DNA of 55,066 nucleotides, from assembly GCA_001929475.1 (NCBI GenBank), contig LXFE01000122.1, positions 1 to 55,066 on the forward strand, written 5' to 3'. The notes below the pieces were generated by a model. The model had not been told where the DNA came from. It worked only from the letters and a program-made list of their open reading frames with translations, and did not search any database. Source of the DNA: Neolecta irregularis DAH-3 (lineage: Eukaryota; Ascomycota; Neolectomycetes; Neolectales; Neolectaceae). Both the position numbers and the translations under genes were made by a program. Below, piece by piece: positions 12,780 to 22,631 of the stretch; within the stretch, counting starts at the first letter, position 1, and each line of letters begins with the position of its first letter.

Positions 12780-12934
12780 ACGGTAATTCAAGCGCTTATT
12801 CCAAATTTTCAAATATATATTATACCTTACGGGCAAAAACAAAAGAATATTGCCTAAGCGCGTATTCCAAGAGGACCCAAGCTGTTTCGCCGAAAGAACA
12901 TAAATTAACTCTTACAATATGATCCATCCTAGTA

Positions 12935-13605
12935 TCACGGCCAATAGAACCACTCCTTTTGGTTAAAAGAAATCGCGAAAATACACCAAAGCCTACCCAT
13001 TTCGTGACCTTTTGTCGACATATCGGGCAGTTTCCAGAATTTTGAGTGTGACAACCTATCATCTGAATTCCAGCGCAACTCTACGATTAAACTGAGTGTT
13101 GGAAAGATGTGATTTACGATACAAGAGCAGCAATGGCGGCAAGGGAAAAACACAACGTTTACCATGTTTTCCAAGCAAATTTTACAGCTTTGTGTGATTG
13201 TCGTATCATCCAATGAGTAAATAGGAGGCATCAATTGAGCCTCACGCGATCGCGGACAAGTCTGTGGTGAAGAATCGCTTCCGTTGAACAAAACAAGAGC
13301 ATTGTTTTCATCCACCGCAGGAATGTGGATCGAGATATCTTGGGTTGAGACTGTTTGGAAAAAAGAAGGAGAGGCTCCTCTAGTAGTCGGACCGACGTGT
13401 AATTCCTCCGTTGAAGACTCTACAGACTGTGGGCATATAATCCTGGAGTATATGCATACGTCGACAAGCGTCACAATATTCTCCCCATGTTTCGAGATCG
13501 GGTCTTTCAATAAAAAACGCAGGATTGCGAAGGCTGTTGTCTGAACATCGACAACATTTCCCCTGGATATCTCGTTTCTCGCAAAGTACACGACCGGCTT
13601 GAGCG
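12935..13605 (-). CDS. RING-finger protein (C-terminal C3HC4), N-terminus unresolved
   Basis: Probable E3 ubiquitin ligase. Minus-strand exons 13605-13118, 13080-12997 and 12955-12935 are supported. A C3HC4 RING is assembled across the first intron: CKIC, then PCRHCCSCISC, then CPIC (intron 13081-13117 puts the last pair of the third cluster in place). Upstream of the RING are ~150 residues with no recognised domain. The protein ends soon after the RING as KVTKWEWFYWP. The 5' exon is not resolved: a likely acceptor sits at 13606, but no ATG-containing exon joins it in phase. An overlapping Cys-rich open frame (13380-13679) is probably a shadow. The substrate is unknown. Confidence 0.65.
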
Positions 13606-13863
13606 CTGCAACAACGATAAAGCGTCAAGGCAGTGCTCGTTGAGGATCTTGACACAGACATGATTCTGTAAAGAATCACTGATTAATTGATTGCCAGACG
13701 CCTAGTTGGAGTCGATTATAGATCGAGGTCGTTGGTTGCAGTTAAAATAGGGATGAAGTCGAGAAATCGTCTTATCGGGCACTATCAACATGAATTTTGC
13801 TTATATATGAATTTAGCCGGGTTGACCCCAAAGAGATGTCCAAGCGGTCTTTGATATTACTTT

Positions 13864-15171
13864 TCATCGTACTTTCCACCTCTTTCCTCCAGTAATCATC
13901 AAGGGGCTGTGATGGTTGCGCGATATGAATGATGTAGGCTTTGAATCACCAGCGTGATAGTAAGATATACCCTAGAGATCAGAAAGATTGAGCAGACGCT
14001 TTAACCATGGATCCAGTGGTGTGGCTGAATTCAAATTGAATTGCAGCGTCTTTTTCTTGCTCATCTAAATGAATTATAACAAGACCGACTGAAAGCTTCT
14101 CCGAGCGACTCTCTGCGAATGCTATCATTTAGAAAAGCGTGAAAAGCGTGAAAAGCGTGATACCTTCGAGTTCTTTAAAAGTCTTGGCAAGTCCTCCAAT
14201 TTCATCATCAAAAGTGAGATTCTGAATGGTTCGGCTAGCTAGCAGAGAATTCATGATTTGTTCGCCCATTCCTTGTCATCAAGCCCCAAAGCATGTTTTG
14301 GGAGAACCTGTCGACAGGACAGTTGTATTACTAGCCATCCATAATCCAATTCCGGCAAGGGCAGCCGGGCCAACTCGACCATTCTGTTTAAGAGCAATTC
14401 CTCCAGATGAGCTTGCACATGCGATTTTTCCCGAGGAATCAAAACATATGGCGCCAACGGTATCGTCGACGATATCGCGGGGATGATTTGGTTCTTTAAA
14501 GCAGCTGCCGTCATCATCGAGTAACGAACGCCAATAAGCATAATCGATTCGAGCACGTTCAGAAACCATCGAATCCAAATCAACTACCTGCACGCCATGC
14601 GCTTTACACCATTCAGAAGCACCTGAACCGACCAGCAAACTAAAAAGAATATCAGACCAAGTATTAAATAAAAATAACCTAGGTTGAATTCGTCCTCGGG
14701 GTAACTTGACCAAACCTTCTTCCCACAATTTACAAGCGCCCGAGATTGGATTATAAACTCCTTGTCGTGAGTTTTTGATAGCTGCTAAGAACGACCGTTG
14801 ACAGCACCTAACGCGGCGCAACGGCCTTGATACATAACAGCCGCATCGCATTCCACCGAGCCTGTTACCGTGAGATTTGATCCAAAGCCAGCATTAGTAA
14901 GCGCCGAGTCCTCTAGAATTTTCACCGCCATTTCAACAGCTTTAAAAGACGAAGATCCAGAGAGGAGAAGATCCATTGCTCTAATACATGATCTCGAATA
15001 AGAACATAGATTTTTTAATGATGTTACTCGTTGCATAAAGCTTTATATTGATTCTCGAGTTTCCTTGAATGATTTCCAGCGCCAATATGAACTTGAATTA
15101 ATTTTTTCAACGTTTAAATCGCGAGTACCGACGACAAAAGGTTTATATGGTCCAATTATTTTGTCGGTCAT
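13864..15171 (-). CDS. Threonine aspartase (Taspase-1-like, Ntn hydrolase)
   Basis: N-terminal nucleophile hydrolase of the type-2 asparaginase/taspase family, made as a precursor that cleaves itself to expose a catalytic threonine. Minus exons 15171-15129, 15091-15028, 14980-14796, 14760-14679, 14639-14308, 14271-14164, 14121-14006 and 13971-13864 give 345 residues. Seen: [13 protein letters not shown] at the start, [20 protein letters not shown] (formed across an intron), the autocleavage site [10 protein letters not shown] with the nucleophilic Thr, [18 protein letters not shown], and the taspase-type end FSHTTGSM...ITGGKRWKV. Seven short introns; one (14640-14678) is a stop-free multiple of three, another holds a 9-nt tandem repeat. 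Start codons of this gene and ARP3 are 106 bp apart. Its protein target here is unknown. Confidence 0.9.
14132..14158. repeat. 9-nt tandem repeat GAAAAGCGT x3
   Basis: Three perfect copies of GAAAAGCGT in a row, lying inside the 42-nt intron 14122-14163 of the threonine aspartase gene. On the gene strand the intron therefore reads as repeated ACGCTTTTC. It may have lengthened the intron from the ~35 nt usual here. Confidence 0.9.
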
Positions 15172-15277
15172 AGAGTTTGGACTATTTTCTTGGGGGATGC
15201 GTCACATGTGGGCAGGGGAGGTGTTTCCTTGGATCAAGTTGCCCACCAAGACGATACCTACAGCGAAATAATATAAA

Positions 15278-16782
15278 ATGAAGCAACTTCCCCCGATTAT
15301 CATGGACAAGTATCAAATTATTATTCGGTTGAAGTGCTGATATTTAGTGGAACCGGATTCACCAAGCTTGGGTATATCAGGTGCATAATTGGCTACTGAA
15401 TCCAGTTTTGCTGGTAACGATTCCCCATCCTTTGTTATTCCAACTGCAATTGCAACTCGGCAAGCTCCAGGGACAGCAGGCTCAGCATCTCGAACAATGG
15501 TGCCATCTAAACCGTCATCCCTATCCAGTGGTGGATTTTTGTCCTCGAAAAGAGGAACCGAAGACCTTGATTTTTTTATTGGCGATGAGGCAATTTCGCA
15601 GTCTAATAGCTCTGGATACGGATTAAGTTATCCGATTAGACACGGTCAGGTTGAAAATTGGGATCATATGGAACGGTTTTGGGAACAAAGTATCTTCAAA
15701 TATTTACGATGCGAACCAGAAGATCATCATTTCCTCTTGGAAAGTTTGGGTCTTGAAGCTTTTGGCTTATATGTAGACTGAACCTCCTTTGAATCCGCCT
15801 GAAAACAGGGAAAACACCGCGGAGATTATGTTTGAGTCGTTCAATTGTAAAGGACTATATATTGCCGTTCAGGCTGTTCTTGCGCTAGCCGCATCATGGA
15901 CATCGTCTAAAGTCCAAGACAGGTCTCTTACAGGAACAGTTATTGATTCCGGGGACGGAGTCACTCATGTAATACCTGTTGTACGTTGTGTTTGAGAGTT
16001 GCTGTTTTAATTCGATAGGCTGATGGTTACGTTATTGGATCTTCAATCAAGCATATCCCGATTGCGGGTCTTGATATCACACGATTTGTACAGTCTCTTC
16101 TTCGAGATCGGAATGAACCAGATTCGAGTCTTCGCACAGCAGAAAAGATTAAACAAGACTATTCGTACGTATGTCCGGATATTGTCAAGGAATTTGCAAG
16201 GTACGATCGCGATCCGGAACGGTTTCTTCAACATACCGTTGAAACTCCGTCTGGGAAGACAGTTGTGGTTGATGTTGGATTTGAGAGGTTTTTGGGACCC
16301 GAGATATTTTTCAATCCCGAGATTGCGAGTAGTGATTTTCCAACACCGCTGCCGGAGGTTGTGGACAGTGTTATTCAGAGTTCGCCGATTGATGTTCGCA
16401 GAGGGCTGTACAAGGTTTGTGGGACATGAGCGGCGGGCTGATTGCAGAACATTGTATTATCTGGCGGATCGACGCTGTTTGAAAACTTTGCGAAACGGCT
16501 GCACCGGGACATTAAACACATCGTGGAGGCGCGGATCCGCAAGAGCGAGGAGCTGTCTGGAGCCAAGAGCGGCGGCCTGGATGTGCAGGTGGTGAGTCAC
16601 AAGAAACAGCGAAACGCAGTGTGGTTTGGGGGCAGTTTATTGGCTCAGACGGTAACGAACGGGGATTTCAGGCTGCTAACGCGCAGCCCGAGTTTTTCTC
16701 GTACTGCCACACCAAGGCCGACTATGAAGAGTATGGGCCGTCTATTGCACGGCGTTACAATGTGTTTCAGAGTGCAGTGTAG
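15278..16782 (+). CDS. ARP3: Actin-related protein 3 (Arp3)
   Basis: Core subunit of the Arp2/3 actin-nucleating complex. Exons 15278-15309, 15348-15371, 15406-15739, 15777-15980, 16019-16414, 16448-16651 and 16687-16782 give 429 residues. Typical blocks: [99 protein letters not shown] and [23 protein letters not shown]. Intron 3 (15740-15776) is needed to join FLL to TEPP but begins GAAAGT instead of GTAAGT. All other introns are GT-AG of 33-38 nt. It converges on ORC6 with only 66 nt between stop codons. Confidence 0.96.
15740..15776 (+). other. Non-canonical GA-AG intron in ARP3
   Basis: This 37-nt intron joins ...PEDHHFLL to TEPPLNPPE, an invariant Arp3 segment. The donor is GAAAGT where GTAAGT is expected; the acceptor TGTAG is normal. 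The GT dinucleotides nearby give the wrong phase and an immediate stop. Confidence 0.65.
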
Positions 16783-16800
16783 GTAGAGGATTACATTGTT

Positions 16801-16874
16801 GTTGAGATCTGTCTATTGCTGCCAGCGCGGATAGCTGTTGAGATCTGTCTATTGCTGTTCCAGCACGGATATCT
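16801..16874. repeat. Tandem duplication at the ORC6 3' end
   Basis: Two adjacent copies of a 36-38 nt unit, both starting GTTGAGATCTGTCTATTGCTG (16801-16836 and 16837-16874). The right-hand copy contains the ORC6 stop codon and its last eight codons on the minus strand. The left copy lies just past the stop and differs by a 2-nt gap and two or three substitutions. Confidence 0.85.
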
Positions 16875-17688
16875 GTTGGAGGATGTCTGCCTTCCATGTG
16901 CCGTATGCCTCCATGCGCCGTGCACTCAGATAGTCCACCTGTGTCTGGCGGTTAGAGCAGAAATGCCAAAACATGCAAGTGCGCCTGTTGCTGCAGACAT
17001 CTTGTCTTTGCGCAAAACCCGCGGTGTGGACTCGCTGCACTGTGCCGAATGACCCATCTCCATCTCGCTGTACCACGCCGAATGTTCGATCTCGTCGCGC
17101 AACAACGCAATCCAGCGGTCCAGCGCAGCTTTGTCAAACGCGGCATCGCCAATCGCCGCAAACAGTTCGCCGCGCAGCGCCCTGCTGTTGACGCTGTGTT
17201 TTCCCGTCTTGGCAAACACAAAAAGCGCAGCAGTATACAACAATCCCGGGTACGAATCGGCGCGCGGATGCAGTTTTCGCAGAAACTCAACAGCGCGCAC
17301 CAGGTGGGCGGCAGCTTGTGCGCGCCCAGCCCGCGTACACAGCGCCGCTGCGTCTTTTTGCAGGCGGCGGCCAGCAGAGACAGGAACAAGCGTCTCGCAA
17401 AAGGCAGCCGCAAGTCGGGTTCGCTTCTTTGGCGGCAGCGGCACCCGCAACACCTCGCTTCCCACTCCCGCACTGCGTTTCAGCAGTGGCCAGTACTCGC
17501 CAATACGCCCGGCACGCAGCAATTGCACACAGATGGGCCCGCGCAGGCTCAGCGCCCGCCGGCAGCGGCAAAACAGACCGCGACCGCGCAACAAACGATT
17601 CCGTCTGGCGTACAAGCTCGTCGTTGCTATCGCCAGAATCCTTCAGCACGTCTACCAGCGCACTCGCGGCCACACTGTGCTGCGACAT
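16849..17688 (-). CDS. ORC6: Origin recognition complex subunit 6
   Basis: Smallest ORC subunit, needed for replication licensing. Minus exons 17688-17507, 17472-17019 and 16944-16849 give about 243 residues. The N-terminal helical part (ALVDVLKDSG...LVRQTESFVARSRSVLP...ARAHLCAIAACR) has the layout of the fungal ORC6 TFIIB-like domain. The C-terminal QVDYLSARRMEAYGTWKADIL matches the conserved fungal ORC6 tail that contacts the rest of ORC. The first intron (17473-17506) is clear. The second is less certain: 16945-17018 (74 nt) is the only GT-AG choice in phase and would be the longest intron here, so a further small exon is possible. The coding sequence is visibly GC-richer than its neighbours. 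The end is tandemly duplicated. Confidence 0.7.
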
Positions 17689-17787
17689 GCGTAGATACCA
17701 GCAGAATAATATTGGGCTCTTTCTGGTGGTGGTGGTGCTGTAAAAAATCCCAGATCAGCCTGCCTCTGCCTCGCCGCTTTTCATTCA

Positions 17788-18159
17788 ATGTCTGGCGCCG
17801 TACTACTTTGTTCTTCCATTCTCTACTGACCCTCCAGTTCCAGCCCGTCAATCCAAAGCCCTTTTTACAGGGTCTAGTAGGCAAAGACATCCTCGTCAAG
17901 CTCAAGTGGGGTGTGTGCTGAGATTTGATGTCCCGCTAATTTATACAAAGGCCAGGAATACCAGGGCGAACTCGTATCCGTTGACTCCTACATGAACATC
18001 CAGCTCATCGGCACAAAGGAGTTTGTTGATGGAAAACACGCTGGAGACCTTGGCGAAGTCCTCATCAGGTCGCAGTTTCTATTTTCTGCTCTTACTCGTA
18101 GATGCAACAATGTCCTCTGGGTCAGCGCATCATCAGATGACGTGGAAATGAAGGACTAG
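17788..18159 (+). CDS. SMX3: Small nuclear ribonucleoprotein Sm F
   Basis: Sm-fold core protein of the U1, U2, U4 and U5 snRNPs. Exons 17788-17799, 17838-17910, 17951-18068 and 18102-18159 give 86 residues, the usual Sm F length. FQPVNPKPFLQGLVGKDILV, KLKWGQEYQGELVSVDSYMN (Sm1) and GEVLIRCNNVLWV (Sm2) are all present. Introns of 38, 40 and 33 nt interrupt this tiny gene, so 30% of its genomic length is intron. The start codon is 99 bp from that of ORC6. Confidence 0.96.
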
Positions 18160-18231
18160 AAGAAAGAAAACCACAACTTGTACATCTATCCGCTCCTCGT
18201 TTCTCATGCCCTTTTGATTTCCCACTTCATT

Positions 18232-18858
18232 TCAGTGATTGCAACTTCCTCTCCCGTCTGTCTTGTCAGCTGAGAATTCATACACCCTCACCTTTTCGTC
18301 ATAGTCATACCAATCTTCATACAGCTCAATGTTCTCAAACTTGGTCCCATGGTTTCCTTCTGCTACCCACAAACCCTACCACCCATAAAGTCATATTTAA
18401 GCAAAACACAAACCTCTGGCTTGAAATTGTTGATCTCGAACCCTCGACATTCAATCACAATCAACGTTTGTGGTTTCGACCCAAGTTCCTGCTTACAAGG
18501 CTCTACCTCGCCAACAATATCTACATTTAAGCAGAATCACATCCATGAATCAAACTCGCAGAACTTTGCCTCTACTATAAGTAAATGTCTCTCGATATAA
18601 ATACCTTGCAGTTCTTACATTTCCAAAAGAAATTGACTTGCGATCCTACTAAATCGTGCGAATCCTCAAATTTAGATTTTGTTCCATTGAGATTCAAACT
18701 TGCGCTGAAATATCTACTCTCTTGTCGTGAATTTCTCGGCAACTCCCGCATTGGATCTGGAAATTCCATCTATATTTCCCATATTCTTCATTTTCGTTTG
18801 GTCTCAGGTTTGTTACGCCGTTTAAATTCGCAGCTAGATTGACGGATAATCTGACCAT
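18232..18858 (-). CDS. CXXC zinc-binding protein (CZIB / UPF0587, DUF866)
   Basis: Small cytosolic zinc-binding protein of the C1orf123/CZIB family; its biological role is poorly known. Minus exons 18858-18700, 18664-18605, 18571-18556, 18520-18414 and 18375-18232 give 161 residues, the expected family length. The N-terminus LSVNLAANLNGVTNLRP is typical. Two CxxC pairs, CGSC and CKNC, form the expected four-cysteine zinc site. The C-terminus has GTKFENIELYEDWYDYDEK, matching the family's acidic, DYDEK-containing end. One exon is only 16 nt long. The start codon is 81 bp from that of the divergent tail-anchored protein gene. Confidence 0.88.
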
Positions 18859-18939
18859 TTTATTGTAGACGATTTCCAAATTTTGGTTTTGCGCTTTCTC
18901 CACACCACCAATTCCGTCGATGCACAACTATCCGTAGTA

Positions 18940-19269
18940 ATGACTTCCTCGTTTACCTCCCCCCGAGGAAACTCCCAAGATAGCTTTCCATTCAATCATC
19001 TCCTTTACGAAAACAATGATATTGGCGAATTTTCGGGAGCACGTAGATCCAGTCGCTTCAGCTTCAACTTGGATAATATATCCTTCAACCACGGCTTTGA
19101 ACCCTTTTCCAAAGGAGAAAAGGTATAAAATAATCATTTTTCTTATTATTTCTAGACTAATACTTCCTAGTTTATGTTTATCATATCTTTTATTGCGCTC
19201 ATAATCGTTCTTGCTGGTGCCTTTGGAATTCTTGGCAGAGAAAATAATTTAGGGTCAGGAAACCCTTAA
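18940..19269 (+). CDS. Small predicted tail-anchored membrane protein
   Basis: Exons 18940-19122 and 19171-19269 give 93 residues. The first 60 residues are polar, rich in Ser, Asn and Phe. They are followed, directly after the splice junction, by one strong hydrophobic segment (FMFIISFIALIIVLAGAFGIL) and a short tail ending GSGNP. That layout fits a C-terminally anchored ER or Golgi protein, but I do not recognise the family. The 48-nt intron has a donor GTATAA and an ACTAATAC branch region. The in-frame ATG upstream and the divergent spacing to CZIB support the start. Confidence 0.55.
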
Positions 19270-19621
19270 GGCAGGTGTTTTGGGATTTCAACAGAGATAA
19301 TAATTGAATAATTTCAATAATTTCAATCATATCGTGTATTCAGATTCGATTGCTGCCTAAACTTTTCATAGTAACTTTGCAAACAGCCAATCATAAAGAT
19401 ATTTCTAGTGATTTGTGTAGACGAGACGTGAAACTTGAGAATAAATGTCTAGAGGGGACCTGTCCGAACTTGTACATTGAAACCAACGAGCAGTAGAACC
19501 CAAAAATGTCGTTGTAAATGCTTGCAACTGTAAACTATTTTGTACAGCCAACACTATTTACCAAACTAGATCGTACAGAATCCGTCGGGTCAAGCAAAGA
19601 TCAGCACAACCAGTTATTTAA
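19270..19621. other. Intergenic region, no gene seen
   Basis: These 352 nt between the tail-anchored protein and the PPR gene are AT-rich with a short direct repeat (AATTTCAATAATTTCAAT, near 19307). I see no tRNA-like A/B box pair and no extended coding frame. It presumably contains the terminator of one gene and the promoter of the next. Confidence 0.4.
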
Positions 19622-21061
19622 ATGATGTCGGCGATGCCAATTTGTCGGATGGCTACGGTCCCCTTGAACATACAAACACATTGCTACTATCAATATCGGG
19701 AATTTTCCGTACATTCCAAAGTTAAATCCGGAAACTCGCAAAATCAACAGAGTCCTTTATCAAATTTATCTCAAACTCCAATAATGTCAAACCATCGTGA
19801 TCCACCGGGCTCGTCAAATACAATTTCGTTTTCTCAAGCTGCCGCATTTTATCAAGCGCAAAAAAGGGAGGATTTTATGCAATTACCAAAACATATAAAA
19901 TCAAGTATTCAAAAGCAGCGAAAGGCAGATATCAAAGAAGATGCCCTAAAGCAGCAACTCTTAGAGAATGATCGAAATGTTGCTGAAGTCTGTGAGAAAA
20001 CTAAAACGATAACTGAACATCTCGGAGTCAATTTACTGGATTTCCAAAGTGGTCTTGATTTAAATCAGAGAACTCTTCAATTTGTCCGTGCAGAGTTAGC
20101 TTCACTTCAATCTTCCGAGAAGCGAGAACCAATTCGTCAGAAATTGGTGAACGAAATTGAAGAGTTGAAGAGAGGCCTTCAACGGCATGTGAATACACCG
20201 ATCCCACTCGATATTTCACTCACTTGCAAAAATTTCAGGCCTAGAAAATATATCGTCTACGGTAATTCACAACCACTGGATTCAAAGCTGCTGAATATAC
20301 TTCGTCTGCCGGGACCTAATGTTCTCACGGATCTCGCTCATTTGTTATTTACAACACCACATCAGCCTACCTCAAAATCGTTCAATATCATGATCCGTCG
20401 CCTGACGATATTACGATTAAATTCTGCTGCATGGCTTGTCTTTCATGCTATGCTTTTGATAGGACTAAAACCAGATCCATATACAATTTCCTCTCTTCTT
20501 CGTCTTACGGCAGTTACCAATGATTACCTTGGGTTTCGTGAAATTGTGCGTCTAATGCGAGTCCCCGGGATGAAACAACCTCGAAATATGGTTGTCTACG
20601 GAGCACTCATTGACGGATGTGTCAAATTCGGTAAACTGAGATATGCGGCAATGTATGTTCGAGCATTAAAACATGACAGATTAATAGCCGACCTTGAAAT
20701 AAACACGTCTGTTTTACAACTGTGTACAAGAAAAAAACTTTGGGAACCGGGTTTCAAAATTTGGCAAGAAATGCAATGTGCACATATCGACGAAAGAGGA
20801 TTTCATGCCATGTACAGATTATGCAGATCATGTCGAAAGTTTCCAGAAAGTCAAACGATTGTTTTGCAAGCTCGAGAACAAGGATTTTTCAAAGACCGTA
20901 TTGGTGATTTAAGAGACAAAACAAAAGGATTACCTGTTCATTCAAATAACAAAACTCCTTGCTATGAAGATTTGGCAATAAATAAAATGCCAAGGGTAAA
21001 AGATGGATCAGACAATCCGCTTTATAGAAGTGCATTACAAAAGATTTGGCGGCATATATAA
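19622..21061 (+). CDS. Mitochondrial pentatricopeptide-repeat protein
   Basis: Intronless 479-residue protein. The N-terminus (MMSAMPICRMATVPLNIQ...) is basic and hydroxylated without acidic residues, like a mitochondrial presequence. A Gln/Lys-rich, probably coiled-coil segment follows. From about residue 250 there are degenerate helical pairs of PPR type: SFNIMIRRLTILRLNSAAWL, YTISSLLRLTAVTNDYLGF, VVYGALIDGCVKFGKLRYAA and a repeat ending MYRLCRSCRKF. PPR proteins of fungal mitochondria bind organellar transcripts or the mitoribosome; the exact target cannot be read from the sequence. Lack of introns is unusual in this window. It converges on LCB3 with 53 nt between stops. Confidence 0.75.
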   Translation: MMSAMPICRMATVPLNIQTHCYYQYREFSVHSKVKSGNSQNQQSPLSNLSQTPIMSNHRDPPGSSNTISFSQAAAFYQAQKREDFMQLPKHIKSSIQKQRKADIKEDALKQQLLENDRNVAEVCEKTKTITEHLGVNLLDFQSGLDLNQRTLQFVRAELASLQSSEKREPIRQKLVNEIEELKRGLQRHVNTPIPLDISLTCKNFRPRKYIVYGNSQPLDSKLLNILRLPGPNVLTDLAHLLFTTPHQPTSKSFNIMIRRLTILRLNSAAWLVFHAMLLIGLKPDPYTISSLLRLTAVTNDYLGFREIVRLMRVPGMKQPRNMVVYGALIDGCVKFGKLRYAAMYVRALKHDRLIADLEINTSVLQLCTRKKLWEPGFKIWQEMQCAHIDERGFHAMYRLCRSCRKFPESQTIVLQAREQGFFKDRIGDLRDKTKGLPVHSNNKTPCYEDLAINKMPRVKDGSDNPLYRSALQKIWRHI

Positions 21062-21114
21062 TAACTGTAAATAGAAGAGCTTCTTGATATAAATTATTCT
21101 CAACGATTTCATTA

Positions 21115-22631
21115 CTAAACACACAATCCCAAAACTTTAAACAAGATTGGAATTTGATCATTTACCAGCCAACCTATTCCAGAATATACAATTATTTTTG
21201 TAATTACTTCAACGTCGTAGCGTACTCGAGGTTCTTCGATAGCTTGATATTTCGCATCCGAGATAAATCTATTCTTGTTGCCTAGTATTTTCTGTTGCTC
21301 GTGGTATTCTATAGCTTCATATACATCGGCCCTAGATTGCGGACCAGTACTCTCTGAATGACTGCGATTGATTCGATTAATGAGACCTGGGATTTCTTCG
21401 AGATTTAGCAAGCTCTCATCCGGAAGTTTATCGGGTACACGGATATATGTGCTTGCTTTGATATAGTGCTTTCGAGGAATAGAAAGACCCAACAGCTCAA
21501 AGAATCGAAATACTGGGGGTAAAAGGGTAAAAAGAAGCGGTTTCATCAAAACTCGCCAGGATATAATCGTAGTTATTCCTAACATCAACATTGATTTCAG
21601 AGATATGGTACCAAGTGCAATTCGAGCAATAGATATAAATATGCCAGTTTTCCCGAAATTGTAGGTAATTGAACCGATAGGATATCCAACGTATGACATT
21701 GCAAATCTCCAATGTCCCAAATGAGTGCCCATGATAACACTTGCAAAGGCAACGCCATCATCAAAGCAGGGACATGGATCGACAGGTTCGGGATGTAGAC
21801 GGATGAGAAGGAGAGTTGTAGGTACTAGAACGAGCGGTACCATTATCGACTGCGAAATGACGACGCTTTCGATATCGGATTTGAAGGTCCATCGGAGATA
21901 ACACACCAGGGCTCCGATCGCGCTCCCTGCAAAAATATCCAATGGCTTAGCAATATCTTCAAAATGAAGATCTTACCCAAAAAACCATGTAAACCACAGT
22001 AAATTCTTCCAGCAAGGATACTAGTCAGATAGATTAATGCCAAGACTCCAAGAATACTCTTTGAGAGCATTTGTAATTCAGAAGCGTGAAGAAACGCGAT
22101 CGAGTAAAGTGCAACGGCCACGGCATTCGCAGAGTGAGTCGATGGAAACCCGTATTCAAGACACACATTACGCGACATTGAAATACGATGTAAAGGCGGA
22201 GACAACGGTCGAGGAAGACAAAGAAGGTCTTTCAGCACACCTGTAAAAAACAAACCTACACCGAGAACCTGGTCATGAGCTCATATTCCAAAGCACGAGA
22301 TATACATCAACAAGTCCTTGTCCAAAATGTTGTCCTCCGAGCCAAAACCATAAAGGTAACATGAACATGAAAAACGTGTGCGTGCCCAGGTTTGCAGTCC
22401 AAGCGAAATATGCATCCCAGAAAGGTCTCCTGACATTTTTCTCTCAATTAGTATTCAAAATCTGGATGGATATTATACTTGTAGTGCTGCGAGATAAGAG
22501 GACTCTTTTCGAATCAGGGAAAGAAGGAACTGACGCGGGATATAACGCCAAGCAGGCAAATGATCTTTGTAGTGATCCATCGGTCGAAGACCTGCGTCTG
22601 GACGATATACCGTTGAATCCGCTAATAGCAT
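21115..22631 (-). CDS. LCB3: Long-chain base-1-phosphate phosphatase (Lcb3/Ysr3)
   Basis: ER-membrane PAP2-type phosphatase that dephosphorylates sphingoid base phosphates. Minus exons 22631-22479, 22440-22306, 22268-21977 and 21938-21115 give 467 residues. The three catalytic motifs are present: KDLLCLPRP, GFPSTHSANA and GRIYCGLHGFLD. Several hydrophobic segments follow, and the family end block RYDVEVITKIIVYSGIGW is intact. The last intron falls inside motif 3. Keeping the catalytic Asp in register (HGFLDIFAG) requires a 38-nt GT-GG intron (21939-21976). The only canonical alternative is a 20-nt intron ending at 21957, which also keeps the Asp but inserts six residues (IAKPLD). Confidence 0.92.
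21939..21976 (-). other. Intron in LCB3 with non-AG acceptor (GT-GG) or 20-nt intron
   Basis: Donor GTAAGA and a GCTAAG branch site are normal, but the conserved join HGFLD-IFAG puts the acceptor after CCATTGG, not after AG. The canonical reading is a 20-nt intron (21957-21976) ending TTGAAG, shorter than any other intron in the window and lacking a branch site at a usable distance. Confidence 0.45.

Noticed and set aside
13972-14005. A 26-nt intron near the end of the threonine aspartase.
   Set aside because: Recounting the G run gave a 34-nt intron (13972-14005) in phase 0, producing [15 protein letters not shown]. No ultra-short intron is needed.
14761-14820. Apparent frameshift in the threonine aspartase after GAVN.
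   Set aside because: A normal 35-nt GT-AG intron (14761-14795) joins GAVN to GVYNPI, which matches the family better than the frameshifted reading.
16849-17688. ORC6 as a transferred gene because of its higher GC content.
   Set aside because: It has a short intron like its neighbours and a typical fungal ORC6 tail. GC content alone is not enough.
18521-18555. A 20-nt intron in the CZIB gene.
   Set aside because: A donor 15 nt upstream (GTTTGA) gives an ordinary 35-nt intron and the better join CKRQSSA-NIVGEVE.
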